A DNA stretch of 64,000 bases from Paenibacillus sp. USDA918EY (GTDB lineage Bacteria; Bacillota; Bacilli; Paenibacillales; Paenibacillaceae): NCBI RefSeq assembly GCF_009870825.1, contig NZ_WTWY01000002.1:248001-312000 (forward strand), written 5' to 3'. The notes under the pieces are model-generated. The model was not told where the DNA came from. It did no database searches and saw only the letters and a list, made by a program, of their open reading frames with translations. The position numbers and the translations under genes were made by a program. Within the stretch, counting starts at the first letter, position 1, and every line of letters begins with the position of its first letter. Below are positions 8,410 through 17,065 of this stretch, piece by piece.

Positions 8410-9122
8410 TGACGGCAAACATCGTGGAATGCCATCAGGTTACGAAACGCTACGGCAATAAAACGGCGCTCAACCGGCTTGACCTCGCAATTCCCGCGGG
8501 ACGGATCACAGGCATCCTCGGCCCGAACGGCTGCGGAAAGTCGACGTTTTTCCGGACGCTGTCCGGTTTGGTCAGACCGGATGAGGGACGGATCGAGGTA
8601 CTCGGGAAAAAGCCGGGCTGGCAAATGAACGGCAGCATCGCCTATCTTCCGGACCGCGCCAGATGGTATCCGAGCCATACCGCAAGGCAGGCGCTTGAAT
8701 GGGGAAAGTCCTTTCTTCCCGGCTTCTCGATGGAACGGGCGATCCGGTTGGCCGGCGACATGGACATCGACCTCGATATGCGCGTCGGCGGCATGAGCCG
8801 CGGCCAGGAAGCGCGAATCATGCTGATTCTGTGTCTTGCGCGCGAGGTGGACCTTGTGGTGCTTGACGAGCCGTTTACAGGCATCGACGTCATTTCCAGG
8901 GAAGCGATCGTCGCAAGCCTGATCGATTATTTTGAAGAAAGCGAGCAGTCTATCCTGATCAGCACCCATGACATTCAGGAAGTGGAAGGCCTCTTCGATT
9001 ACACGGTGATGCTGAAGGCGGGCCAAGCGATCTGGTCCGGCAATACCGAGGATTTGAGAGCGGAATACGGCTCTTTGAAGGATGTTTTCCGCAAACTGTA
9101 CGCGAAGGAGTGGAACGATTAA
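8409..9122 (+). CDS. ABC transporter ATP-binding protein (YtrB-like)
   Basis: A 237-residue ATPase. Walker A is GPNGCGKST and Walker B is LVVLDEPFTGID, with a later H-loop ISTHD. The signature is MSRGQ rather than LSGGQ, a variation seen in the Ytr-type group. The ATG overlaps the stop of the GntR gene by one base, and its own stop overlaps the next gene. It should power the 256-residue permease that follows. Confidence 0.9.
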   Translation: MTANIVECHQVTKRYGNKTALNRLDLAIPAGRITGILGPNGCGKSTFFRTLSGLVRPDEGRIEVLGKKPGWQMNGSIAYLPDRARWYPSHTARQALEWGKSFLPGFSMERAIRLAGDMDIDLDMRVGGMSRGQEARIMLILCLAREVDLVVLDEPFTGIDVISREAIVASLIDYFEESEQSILISTHDIQEVEGLFDYTVMLKAGQAIWSGNTEDLRAEYGSLKDVFRKLYAKEWND

Positions 9123-9892
9123 TGTTTTCGGCAGTTTTCCGTGATCTGGTTCGCCATGAGTTCAAAAGCAAAGGACGCTGGAAGAGGCAAAACCGAATCG
9201 GCATTCCCCGGACATGGTGGTTGGTTTACTTTTTATGCATCTTTACCGTCGTCATCGGCACGCTCACCTATTTTTCCGTTCGAAAGGACCTCGAGTTAAA
9301 CGCCCTTTGGACCGTTACTTTAGGTCTTCCCTATATCGCGTTTTTTCTCGGATTCGGATCGGTCAAAAACGAATGGAGCAACGATACCTACGGTTGGTGG
9401 CTGACGATCCCCCAGCCGCGCACGCGGCTGGTTGCCGCCAAATGGCTGGGCATCTGGCTGAAGGTATTGGCAGGGCTTTTAACGTTATATGTGGTCGTAT
9501 CCGTGTACGTCATGATCCTCTCGTTTACCGTTTCCCATTATTCGTTCGCAACGACCCGGACGTTTATGGAAACCGGCTTTAACTGGCTGTCGCTGATTGT
9601 CGCGATCAGTCCGCTGATCATCGCGGTCGGCATGCTGATGGGCGTTCTTCAAAACACCGTCATCCGCCCTTTGGCGCCGATTCTATGGGTCGTGTTCATG
9701 GCGGGGCTTGGCCTAATGTATTCCATGACGGACAAGGTCTTCCCCGAAGAGGGTTTTCCCCAGGAATACAGCCTCTCCCTTTGGTCCTCCTATCCGCTTG
9801 AGCTTCCGCTCATCGTGGCGCTGGACTGGGTGCTCGCCTTCGCGGTGCTTCGGCTTACGGCATTTTTGATTGAAAAGAAACTCGATTTATAG
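9122..9892 (+). CDS. ABC transporter permease (Ytr-like)
   Basis: A 256-residue membrane protein with about six hydrophobic segments, beginning near residue 35 (WWLVYFLCIFTVVIGTLTYF). It has no detectable enzymatic domain. The ATG overlaps the TAA of the preceding ATPase (TAATG), so the two are coupled and likely form one exporter. Weak family similarity only; the call rests on topology and gene order. Confidence 0.75.
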   Translation: MFSAVFRDLVRHEFKSKGRWKRQNRIGIPRTWWLVYFLCIFTVVIGTLTYFSVRKDLELNALWTVTLGLPYIAFFLGFGSVKNEWSNDTYGWWLTIPQPRTRLVAAKWLGIWLKVLAGLLTLYVVVSVYVMILSFTVSHYSFATTRTFMETGFNWLSLIVAISPLIIAVGMLMGVLQNTVIRPLAPILWVVFMAGLGLMYSMTDKVFPEEGFPQEYSLSLWSSYPLELPLIVALDWVLAFAVLRLTAFLIEKKLDL

Positions 9893-9903
9893 GGGGAACA
9901 CGT

Positions 9904-10878
9904 ATGGTTCAAGTAACGATCAATTCACCGCAAACGGCTGAGACTGCTGCTTCTAACAATGGATACATGCTGGAGGTCAAAGGGCTTCGAAAAGCGTACG
10001 CGAAAAAGCAGGCGCTCGAAAACGTCACCTTTTCGCTGAAACCGGGCACCTCGTTCGGCTTCCTCGGGCCCAATGGCGCAGGCAAATCGACGACCATGAA
10101 AATATTGACCGGCATCGTCAAGGCCGACAGCGGCACGGCAAAGCTGTTCGGCAAAGACGCGGCCAGCGAAACCGACGCCGTCGCGAAATACATCGGCTAT
10201 GTTCCGCAGGACATTACGCTGTACGAAAAGCTGAGCGCATATCAGAATCTGGAATTTTTCGGGGAAGCCTACGGGGTCAAAGGCAAGGAGCTGAAGCATC
10301 GGATTCATGAGGTGCTTGCCAGAACCGGGCTGCTGGAACGGGCAAACGAGGCCGTCAGCACCTTCTCCGGCGGCATGAAAAGAAGGATCAACATTGCCGC
10401 CGCCCTGCTGCACCGTCCAAAGCTGCTCATTCTCGACGAACCGACGGTGGGGATCGACCCGCAGTCGCGCAACCATATTTTCGAGATGATCCGCGAGCTG
10501 AACGCCGAAGGCGTGACCATCATCTATTCCACGCATTACATGGAAGAAGTCGAAGCCCTCTGCGACGAAATTGCGATTATGGACCAGGGATCGATCAAAG
10601 CGATGGGACCGCTGGGCACACTGCTCGAGCAGTACGGCCAGAAGGCCATTTACCTGGAAGTTCCCGGTTTGGCCGAACCGCCCCGGGATTCCAACATTAC
10701 CGTCTCCCGCAAAGAAGGTTCGGGGTGGCTGCTGGAAACGGAACAGCCTTCGGCCCTGATGCAGCATCTTTTGCGCGAAGCCTCGCAGCAGGCATGGGAC
10801 GTCAAGCAGCTGGAAATCGTCCGCCCTTCGCTCGAAAGCGTGTTTTTGAAGGTCACCGGTACGGCGCTCCGCGATTAA
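9904..10878 (+). CDS. ABC transporter ATP-binding protein, drug-export (DrrA) type
   Basis: A 324-residue ATPase with Walker A GPNGAGKST, signature FSGGMKRR, Walker B LLILDEPTVGID and H-loop YSTHYMEE. The C-terminal extension of about 80 residues is typical of DrrA/CcmA-type ATPases, which pair with ABC-2 permeases. It sits 11 bases after the previous gene with a GGGGGA ribosome site. It likely energises the ABC-2 permease at 11030, although a repeat hairpin separates the two. Confidence 0.92.
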   Translation: MVQVTINSPQTAETAASNNGYMLEVKGLRKAYAKKQALENVTFSLKPGTSFGFLGPNGAGKSTTMKILTGIVKADSGTAKLFGKDAASETDAVAKYIGYVPQDITLYEKLSAYQNLEFFGEAYGVKGKELKHRIHEVLARTGLLERANEAVSTFSGGMKRRINIAAALLHRPKLLILDEPTVGIDPQSRNHIFEMIRELNAEGVTIIYSTHYMEEVEALCDEIAIMDQGSIKAMGPLGTLLEQYGQKAIYLEVPGLAEPPRDSNITVSRKEGSGWLLETEQPSALMQHLLREASQQAWDVKQLEIVRPSLESVFLKVTGTALRD

Positions 10879-10896
10879 ATCGACAAGAAAAACGTC

Positions 10897-11000
10897 TATC
10901 GACTTACTTTCATAGAAGACAGACCGCGCTTAGCGGAAATTTCCCTTGAGATATAAGGAAGCCATCGCTTCGAAACTTATACTTTCTTATATCTTCAAGA
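10897..11000. repeat. Intergenic repeat family I, copy B (with hairpin)
   Basis: A 5' part (ACAGACCGCG, then TAGCGGAAATTT) matches copy A at 7757. The 3' part folds into a long hairpin in which CTTGAGATATAAG pairs with CTTATATCTTCAAG. The element lies inside the operon, between an ABC ATPase and its permease, so it must be transcribed. It may affect mRNA processing. Confidence 0.75.
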
Positions 11001-11029
11001 ACCTATTCGAAGCAAAGGAGATTCAAACG

Positions 11030-12172
11030 ATGAGATCGATGATGATCAAAGAGCTGCGGCTCATTGGCAAAGATAAAAAAAGCTTCTTTTTCCTTCTCTT
11101 GATGCCCATTATTTTTATCGTGATGTTCGGGTCGGTGTTCAATCAAGGCGACGGCGGCGCTTCCGTCTCGCTGCGAACGGTCGACCAGGACCAGAGCGCC
11201 GCATCCAAAGCGCTGATAAGCCAAATGAAAGGCATCATGGATGTGCAGCAGCTTCCCGCGGACGACTTGAACGGGCAGCTGGACAAAATCAAACAGGGGC
11301 AGTTCTCGGCCATGCTCGTGATTCCGAGCGGCTTCGAGCAAGCGATGAAATCGGGCCAAGCGGCCGACGTCAAGCTGTACCAAGACCCGTCCGCCCAGAT
11401 GGAGGTCGCGCCGATCCAGGCGATTCTGAGCAGCATTTCCACCCAATACCGCGAGCAAAAGCTGACGGGCTTGCTGATCGCCAAAGGCGAGTCCAAAGCG
11501 CAGGCCGAAGCCGCCCTCGCGTCGCCGATCCGGATCGAAAACGTGGCAACGTCCTCCGACAAGTTTAGCATGATCGACCAAGTCGTGCCCGGCATGACCG
11601 TCATGTTCGTATTTTTTATCATGATTACGATGGCCCGCCGCTTTTTCGAGGAAAAGAAAACCGGTCTGCTGTCGCGCATCCGCACCACGCGCATCAAACC
11701 GCTTCATTATTTGCTTGGCATGTGGTTCCCGTTTGTTCTGACGGTCATCGCACAGTGCATCATTTTGTTCGCTTTCGGCCATTTCGTTTACGGGCTTGCG
11801 CTTGGCGACGTCGCCGCATTGTCGGTTATCGTCGTCTCCCTCAGCATCGCCGGCACGGGCATCGGCCTGGCGCTTTCCTTCCTCGTTCCCGGCGAAGGGG
11901 CGGCCATGGTCATCACGCAGGTCATTTCGATGGGCGGCGCCATGCTTGGCGGTTTGTGGGTCCCTTCCTATCTCCTGCCGAAAGCCGTGCAGACGGTCGG
12001 ACATTTCCTGCCGCAATTTTGGGCGCAGCATTCGCTGCAGGATATCATCGCCCACGGCGCGCATCTCGGCGACGTATGGGGCGCCGCCCTCATCCTGCTC
12101 ACGTTCGGCCTTGCCGGGCTCACCGTGGCCCTGCTCAGACTTCCCGGATTTCTCCGGTCCGCGGCCAACTGA
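11030..12172 (+). CDS. ABC-2 type transporter permease
   Basis: A 380-residue protein. One N-terminal membrane helix (SFFFLLLMPIIFIVMFGSVF) is followed by an extracytoplasmic region of about 180 residues and then five helices in the C-terminal half. This is the YhaP/DrrB-like ABC-2 layout. The ATG at 11030 is chosen over the upstream in-frame 10946 because AAAGGAG lies nine bases before it, while the longer form would run through the repeat element. It pairs with the ATPase at 9904. Probable substrates are peptide or drug-like molecules. Confidence 0.9.
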   Translation: MRSMMIKELRLIGKDKKSFFFLLLMPIIFIVMFGSVFNQGDGGASVSLRTVDQDQSAASKALISQMKGIMDVQQLPADDLNGQLDKIKQGQFSAMLVIPSGFEQAMKSGQAADVKLYQDPSAQMEVAPIQAILSSISTQYREQKLTGLLIAKGESKAQAEAALASPIRIENVATSSDKFSMIDQVVPGMTVMFVFFIMITMARRFFEEKKTGLLSRIRTTRIKPLHYLLGMWFPFVLTVIAQCIILFAFGHFVYGLALGDVAALSVIVVSLSIAGTGIGLALSFLVPGEGAAMVITQVISMGGAMLGGLWVPSYLLPKAVQTVGHFLPQFWAQHSLQDIIAHGAHLGDVWGAALILLTFGLAGLTVALLRLPGFLRSAAN

Positions 12173-12208
12173 CGCTAACCACCGGCCTACGCCGTGACGC
12201 ACAACAAC

Positions 12209-12244
12209 AAAGGGATGTTCTGCCTTTCGGCAGAGCATCCCTTT
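12209..12244. terminator. Terminator between convergent genes
   Basis: A strong hairpin with an AAAGGGATG/CATCCCTTT outer stem and a TCTGCC/GGCAGA inner stem lies between the ABC permease and the small membrane protein. The T-tract is short on both sides. Confidence 0.75.
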
Positions 12245-12270
12245 GCGCATATCCAATCCTGCATATCCAA

Positions 12271-12573
12271 TTATGCAACGGCTATGATCGTTATAGAAAC
12301 GAACGCAAACCCGAGCAGCACCGCCGTCATTGCCGCAGACAGCTTCTTTTTCTCCGCGGGACGGTAAAATCTGCGCAGAGCAAATATGTTCCGGTGCAAC
12401 ACGTAAAGAACGGCCAAATTCGCGGCGAGAAGCAGCATCATCTGGATCGGCGCCAGCTCCTTTCCGTCCGTCAGCGGCCTTTCGACGGCGCCTAAAACAA
12501 ATAGTCCCATGACCAGAAACACGACGCTTCGCAATGCCTCGAGCGTCCAAAAAGCGGCTTTTCCAATGCCCAT
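12271..12573 (-). CDS. Small membrane protein, unknown function
   Basis: A 100-residue protein with three hydrophobic segments (about 12-30, 42-60, 80-100) and a charged loop (RRFYRPAEKKK) between the second and third. A GGAGG site lies before the ATG. I do not recognise the family. It stands alone and converges on the ABC operon. Confidence 0.6.
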   Translation of the reverse strand: MGIGKAAFWTLEALRSVVFLVMGLFVLGAVERPLTDGKELAPIQMMLLLAANLAVLYVLHRNIFALRRFYRPAEKKKLSAAMTAVLLGFAFVSITIIAVA

Positions 12574-12718
12574 ATCGTCCGCCTCCGCCTTGATTTATTC
12601 TAGACTCATACCGCTTGGTCCCGTTCATGGACCGCAAGCGGCACCCTACCGAATTTACAATATCAGTCCCATACTTGTTTACATTTTACCAAAGGAACAG
12701 ATCCTTCCACAACCCCAA

Positions 12719-12748
12719 AAAACGCCTGCCGTATTCGGCAGACGTTTT
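12719..12748. terminator. Terminator of the HD-GYP gene
   Basis: Hairpin AAAACGCCTGCCG / CGGCAGACGTTTT with a four-base loop and A/T tracts on both sides, so it can act in both directions. Confidence 0.85.
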
Positions 12749-12753
12749 CCGGA

Positions 12754-14292
12754 TCAAGCTCCCCGTTTGGGAATGGAGGGCAGCTGTTTGCGCATATGGT
12801 CTACAAACGCTTTGGCAAACACCGGGTCCCACTGGCTTCCCCGGCCTTCGTCCAAAATGGAGAGGGCGATCGACGGCGCCATCCCCCTGCGGTATGGACG
12901 GTCGGAGGTCATCGCGTCATAGGCATCGGCCACGGCAATGATCCTTCCAAGCACCGGAATCTCCTCTCCGGCAAGCCTATCCGGATACCCCTTCCCGTCG
13001 TAGCGTTCATGATGCGAACGGACCCCCGGAAGCAGCGGCGCCATCACTTCCTTCGGTTCGATCTGAAGCAGGATATTTTCGCCGAGGGCCGGGTGGGCTT
13101 TAATCTGATCGAATTCTTCCTCGGTCAGCCGCCCTTCCTTCAGCAGCACGGTATCGCGAATGCCGATTTTGCCGATGTCGTGCAGCAGCGCGGACTTTCG
13201 GATAATGGCCAGCTCCTCGGGAGACATGCCGCACAGCCGTCCGATCTGCTCCGAATATTCGGCGACGCGCAGCGAATGTCCGGCGGTATACGGATCGCGC
13301 GCATCCAGCGCGACCGCGAGCGTGACGAAATAGCTGTCCAGCATCACCCGGCTTTCCTCTTCCCGCATTTGCAAGGCGCCGACCATCATGTTGAAGCCGG
13401 TGACCAGCTTGGAAAACTCGTCGGAATAGACGTTTTGAACCTTCGTCAGCCGGCCTTCCTTAATATCGTTCATCGCATCGTACAACTGGGAGATCGGCCG
13501 TTCAATATCTTGCGTAATCAGCCTCGCCCCCATATAAACGAAAGCCGCGTCGATAAGCAGGATCATTCCGGCCCAGCCCCAATAATTTTGAAACATGTCG
13601 ACTTCCAGCCGATGCAGCCGGATATGCGCGGCAATGCTGAACAGCAGCAGCGGCAGGGTACCGATCAGCATGCCGCTCACCAGAAATTTGGGGCGGATCG
13701 GCAGCAGGACATGGTCATCGGCATCCAGTTCCACCCGAAACCTTTGTTCGGCCAGCGTTTTGATCTCGAGCAAAAGCGGGCGAATCGCGGCCGTCGTCAA
13801 GAAAAAATCCAGCATCGCGTGCATGCCCGCCACCAGCAGCGCCCCCATGGCAGCCACCAATACGTAGAAATCGGGAAATGACAACAGGCCCTCATGCAGC
13901 ATCCATACCGTGAGAGCCAGCGCCGGAATGGAGAAGCTCAGCTGATGCGGCACCAGAATACGGAATACGGACAATAACGGCAGCCGGTGCGTACGGACGT
14001 ATGCCTTCCGAAGCACCTCAAGATCCGCTTCCGGGGCAAGCCCCTGCCGGACCGGCCGGATATGGCGAGCGAAAACGATCCATTCGGCAACGCCCATGCA
14101 AGCAAGCGAAACGAGCAAAATGAACGCAAGACGCTGATATTCATCCGGAGTCATGTCCACCTGCGTAGGAACGATCGCGGTGCCGACGACGAGAACCGTT
14201 AACAGCAAGCCGATCATGTAATTGCGCAGCAGTTTTCCCAGAAACGACCGGTACACCTTCCTCGCCTTCGGACAAGAATAATCGGTATTCAT
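12754..14292 (-). CDS. Membrane HD-GYP domain protein (probable c-di-GMP phosphodiesterase)
   Basis: A 512-residue protein. The N-terminal half has six or so membrane helices (first near residues 25-45) and ends in a HAMP-like segment (ERPISQLYDAMNDIKEG). The C-terminal 180 residues are an HD-GYP domain with the metal-binding HDIGKIGI and the HHERYDGKGYP motif. Family members hydrolyse cyclic di-GMP. The N-terminus looks like an uncharacterised membrane sensor. It is a single gene ended by its own terminator. Confidence 0.88.
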   Translation of the reverse strand: MNTDYSCPKARKVYRSFLGKLLRNYMIGLLLTVLVVGTAIVPTQVDMTPDEYQRLAFILLVSLACMGVAEWIVFARHIRPVRQGLAPEADLEVLRKAYVRTHRLPLLSVFRILVPHQLSFSIPALALTVWMLHEGLLSFPDFYVLVAAMGALLVAGMHAMLDFFLTTAAIRPLLLEIKTLAEQRFRVELDADDHVLLPIRPKFLVSGMLIGTLPLLLFSIAAHIRLHRLEVDMFQNYWGWAGMILLIDAAFVYMGARLITQDIERPISQLYDAMNDIKEGRLTKVQNVYSDEFSKLVTGFNMMVGALQMREEESRVMLDSYFVTLAVALDARDPYTAGHSLRVAEYSEQIGRLCGMSPEELAIIRKSALLHDIGKIGIRDTVLLKEGRLTEEEFDQIKAHPALGENILLQIEPKEVMAPLLPGVRSHHERYDGKGYPDRLAGEEIPVLGRIIAVADAYDAMTSDRPYRRGMAPSIALSILDEGRGSQWDPVFAKAFVDHMRKQLPSIPKRGA

Positions 14293-14431
14293 ACAGCAAA
14301 GCCTTCCTTATTCAAAATTCATAAAAATAACGACTAGTCCAATACTACTATCATTATCGGCCGAAAGAATGAAATATGTGACAATAATCTCAACAAACCT
14401 TTCCCTTTCCGTAACTTTTTGTGACAACGGC

Positions 14432-14456
14432 AAAAAAAGCCCCGCCGAAGCGGAGC
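14432..14456 (-). terminator. Minus-strand terminator upstream of the HD-GYP gene
   Basis: On the minus strand GCTCCGC-TTCG-GCGGGGC is followed by seven T residues. It lies about 140 bases upstream of the HD-GYP start with no gene before it. It either ends a short antisense RNA or is an attenuator in the HD-GYP leader. The stretch above it on this strand (14460-14580) has a GGATTCCG/CGGAATCC pairing but matches no riboswitch I know. Confidence 0.7.
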
Positions 14457-14618
14457 AAAGACGCATGTTTATGACTTTCTTTATAGCTTTCCTTGAAGTG
14501 ACTTCCCGTTCAGGCTGGAATATGCCCGGATTCCGTCTTTCCCCTGCTCCGTTACGGTGCCCTCCCGTCCGGAATCCGTTGCCCGATCATCGCCCGGATA
14601 AGTCGCTTTTCAAAAAGG

Positions 14619-14647
14619 TTGCAAAATCTTGGTTTTCATGGTATAAT
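14619..14647 (+). promoter_or_regulatory. Strong SigA promoter of the putative RNA gene
   Basis: TTGCAA, a 17-base spacer and TATAAT, with a TGG just before the -10. No coding region follows on this strand before the terminator at 14977. Confidence 0.8.
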
Positions 14648-14653
14648 TCGAAA

Positions 14654-15017
14654 ATGTACAATTTCATTTAACCCCAATTGTTCCTCGCAACAAAGAATAA
14701 CTCTTCGGATCCGCGAATCCTTCCATCGGATCATCGAAGCATTAAATTCCTATTTTGAATGACCCAAACGAAGTAAGAGTTTAAGACAAGACGCATTCTG
14801 ATTCACGCTGGCGCGGTCATCGGAGCCGCAAGGACAAAAGAGAGGTAGGGCTTTTGTTGTTTTGGAAAGGTCATTATTCTGTTTACCGACAAGACTAAAG
14901 GAACCGGCTGCAGTCTGGCTTTTTCGGACTGTCAGGGGTTAAATAGATGGCGTCATGCTGCGCCAGACAACACATAGAACCCCCGGGAGCTGCTCACCGC
15001 AGCCCTTCGGGGGTTCG
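14654..15017 (+). ncRNA. Putative free-standing structured RNA of about 360 nt (family not recognised)
   Basis: This 730-base gene-free stretch (14293-15023) holds a strong promoter (14619-14647) and a terminator-like hairpin (GAACCCCCG/CGGGGGTTC, 14977-15016) on the plus strand, with no convincing reading frame between. ATTTAACCCC (14666-14675) pairs perfectly with GGGGTTAAAT (14935-14944), enclosing about 260 nt. CTGGCGC (14808-14814) pairs with GCGCCAG (14960-14966), crossing that helix; this means a pseudoknot or two alternative folds. Local hairpins include ACAAAAG/CTTTTGT (14834-14857). It lacks the signatures of tmRNA, RNase P RNA and SRP RNA, and I cannot match it to 6S RNA. Confidence 0.6.
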
Positions 15018-15023
15018 TCCATT

Positions 15024-16013
15024 TCATATGTTGTAGCCTTTGATCGGCGTTTTGATCGGAGCGCCCCGCTTCATGTATTCCAGAAGGGCGATCGGATTGT
15101 TGTCCATGCCCCCCGCGTTGACGCGGTACCCGATATATTGGCCGGGGCTGTTGATTCCCGTCTTGACGGAAAACGTCACCTGAATGCCTAGCTTATGGCA
15201 GATGTCGATCACCGGTTTCGAATATCCGCCATACGGAAACGCCAAAATGTTTCGCGTATTTCCGAGTTTCTCCCGCAAAATTTGATCGGACAAGGCCAAA
15301 TCCCGCGTGACTCTCCGAACGTAATCTTCGTTCGTCTCCACCCGGCGCAGCGTCTTGTTGTCCTCCGGACCCATCAGCATCGGTTCGGCCCGATCCTTGT
15401 TTTTGCCGGTCATACGAATATAACCGTAAGCATGGGAATCGTAGGTATGGCTGTAAAAATCGATGAATCCCGTCCGATGCATGGCCTGCACCTGCTGCCA
15501 ATTCAGCTTGGGAAGCCCGGGATGCTTCGGGTTGCCTATGGTCGCGACGATCAGGAAATTGGTAGCGGGCGCGTGATATTCCTCCAAAATCGGATACACG
15601 TATTTGTAAAACGTCTCATAACCGTCGTCAAACGTCAAAAGCACCGCATTATTCGGTACGGGACGCCGCTTCGTAATAAAATCCGCATACTGCTCCATCG
15701 TGATCCAGTGGAAGCCGTTGGCTTTCATCGCGTCGAGCTGCTGTTTGAAAACGGCCGTATCCAGGCTTTTGGCGTTGGTCGGATGGGGCTGTACGTCATG
15801 GTACATCAGGACGATGACTTTATTTTTGTAATATATGGCATTTGGCGTCGGCCGGGTGGAAAAGAATCCGTGTACGCGCGCCCCTCCTGCCTCCCCTTTT
15901 ACATGGGTTCGTGCAGGGTGGTAAACATAAGGCCCCTCCCGCCAAAGAAACAACGATGCGATCAACAACAAGATGCCGAAAGTGCCGTATGAGAGCATTT
16001 TTTTTCGATGCAT
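15024..16013 (-). CDS. Polysaccharide deacetylase family protein (NodB domain)
   Basis: A 329-residue protein. An N-terminal hydrophobic helix (LSYGTFGILLLIASLFLW) acts as signal or anchor. The NodB domain follows, with TFDDGYETF (catalytic Asp and first metal Asp) and SHTYDSH (metal-binding His pair). It opens with VIVLMYHDV, as in PgaB/IcaB-type enzymes. It should remove N-acetyl groups from a cell-surface polymer outside the membrane. It stands alone, divergent from a small L,D-transpeptidase, which suggests a cell-envelope role. Confidence 0.88.
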   Translation of the reverse strand: MHRKKMLSYGTFGILLLIASLFLWREGPYVYHPARTHVKGEAGGARVHGFFSTRPTPNAIYYKNKVIVLMYHDVQPHPTNAKSLDTAVFKQQLDAMKANGFHWITMEQYADFITKRRPVPNNAVLLTFDDGYETFYKYVYPILEEYHAPATNFLIVATIGNPKHPGLPKLNWQQVQAMHRTGFIDFYSHTYDSHAYGYIRMTGKNKDRAEPMLMGPEDNKTLRRVETNEDYVRRVTRDLALSDQILREKLGNTRNILAFPYGGYSKPVIDICHKLGIQVTFSVKTGINSPGQYIGYRVNAGGMDNNPIALLEYMKRGAPIKTPIKGYNI

Positions 16014-16136
16014 GACTTCCTTGAACTCCTTTATAACGATTCATGGGCAAAATCGTCCGATTTCCGAATATTTCGCGTTGTCGGGAGGTGCATTCCCTGT
16101 ATTATAAACATACTCTGAAAACAAGGAGTGATGCAA

Positions 16137-16475
16137 ATGCCGGATTATCGGATCATCGTCGACCTTTCGGATCGCACGCTTTATCTTTTGGACGGAGACC
16201 AAGTCGTCAAATCCTACCCCGTGGGCATCGGCAAAATGGTAACCAGCACCCCCACGGGCGAATTTACGATCATCAACAAGCAGCTTCATCCCGGCGGGCC
16301 GTTCGGCGCTTTATGGATGGGCCTTTCCAAACCCCATTACGGCATACACGGAACCAACAACCCCTCTTCGATCGGGCACGAGGTGTCTCACGGCTGCATT
16401 CGGATGTACAACGAGGACGTGCTTGATCTATCGTCTTACGTGCCGGTCGGCACCCGCGTGACGATCCGGCCGTAG
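16137..16475 (+). CDS. Small L,D-transpeptidase (YkuD domain)
   Basis: A 112-residue protein consisting only of a YkuD catalytic domain. The catalytic motif is [15 protein letters not shown], with a nucleophilic Cys and the conserved His, preceded by GIHGTN. The domain forms 3-3 peptidoglycan cross-links. The ATG at 16137 is eight bases after AAGGAG; the start at 16131 would be too close. There is no signal peptide or LysM domain, which is known for short family members but leaves its export unexplained. Confidence 0.88.
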   Translation: MPDYRIIVDLSDRTLYLLDGDQVVKSYPVGIGKMVTSTPTGEFTIINKQLHPGGPFGALWMGLSKPHYGIHGTNNPSSIGHEVSHGCIRMYNEDVLDLSSYVPVGTRVTIRP

Positions 16476-16513
16476 CAGGCCCGGAACCGGAGCTTGAGGG
16501 CTCCGCGACAACA

Positions 16514-16551
16514 AAACCCTGCAGGAAACGGGCGTTTCTCAGCAGGGTTTC
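16514..16551. terminator. Bidirectional terminator
   Basis: AAACCCTGC paired with GCAGGGTTT between convergent genes. Confidence 0.75.
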
Positions 16552-16569
16552 ATTTTCGCTTCTTATGGA

Positions 16570-16938
16570 CTACTCTTTTACCGGAAATGCCATGACGCTC
16601 ATCAGCGCGTTTTCCGCCTGCGTGGAATCCAGCCTGCTGTACTGCACGTACACCGGGCCGCTGCTAACGACTTCCATCGCATATGGAACGCCTTTCGGAA
16701 TGAAACGTCCTTCCGCCTGCAGCGACGCGGTCCGAATATGCTTCGTGCGCCGGCCTTCAACCGTCGTCTTCATTCCCAACAAGGGCTCCCGGTCCTCAAA
16801 AAAAGCGTTGACGGTGACCGTGACTTCTTCCCCGTTCAAATTAAGCACGCATATCGATTCATGGCTCTCCAACTGCCCGCTGCTATCCGGCGGAATGTAT
16901 CCGTCCGGGATGATCCACTGCAATTCGCCATTGGACAT
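16570..16938 (-). CDS. Sensory rhodopsin transducer family protein
   Basis: A 122-residue soluble protein. The opening WIIPDGYIPPDSSG, followed by SHESICVLNLNGEEVTVTVNAFFEDREP, is the pattern of the Anabaena sensory rhodopsin transducer family (PF07100). The fold is a small beta-sandwich of unknown ligand. The ATG at 16938 is eight bases after GGAGG; the longer frame from 16977 lacks a site. No rhodopsin gene is nearby. In Firmicutes the family occurs without rhodopsins and its role is not established. Confidence 0.75.
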   Translation of the reverse strand: MSNGELQWIIPDGYIPPDSSGQLESHESICVLNLNGEEVTVTVNAFFEDREPLLGMKTTVEGRRTKHIRTASLQAEGRFIPKGVPYAMEVVSSGPVYVQYSRLDSTQAENALMSVMAFPVKE

Positions 16939-17065
16939 GATCGGTTCCTCCGCTTCCATTACATATTGAACATGCAAAGACAGTCGTTCCCCTTCGTCGC
17001 TTTACACATTCTGCGAATCAAACCGGTTTCCCTTCCCTTTCCGTAAAAAAAGCTTCGGCAAGTCG

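Noticed and set aside
11003..12637. 544-codon minus-strand frame
   Set aside because: Runs antisense through the ABC-2 permease and across a terminator; low-complexity Arg/Asp/Gly composition.
14440..14600. Possible c-di-GMP (GEMM) or fluoride riboswitch upstream of the HD-GYP gene
   Set aside because: The conserved cores of these riboswitches are absent; only generic pairings and a terminator are seen.
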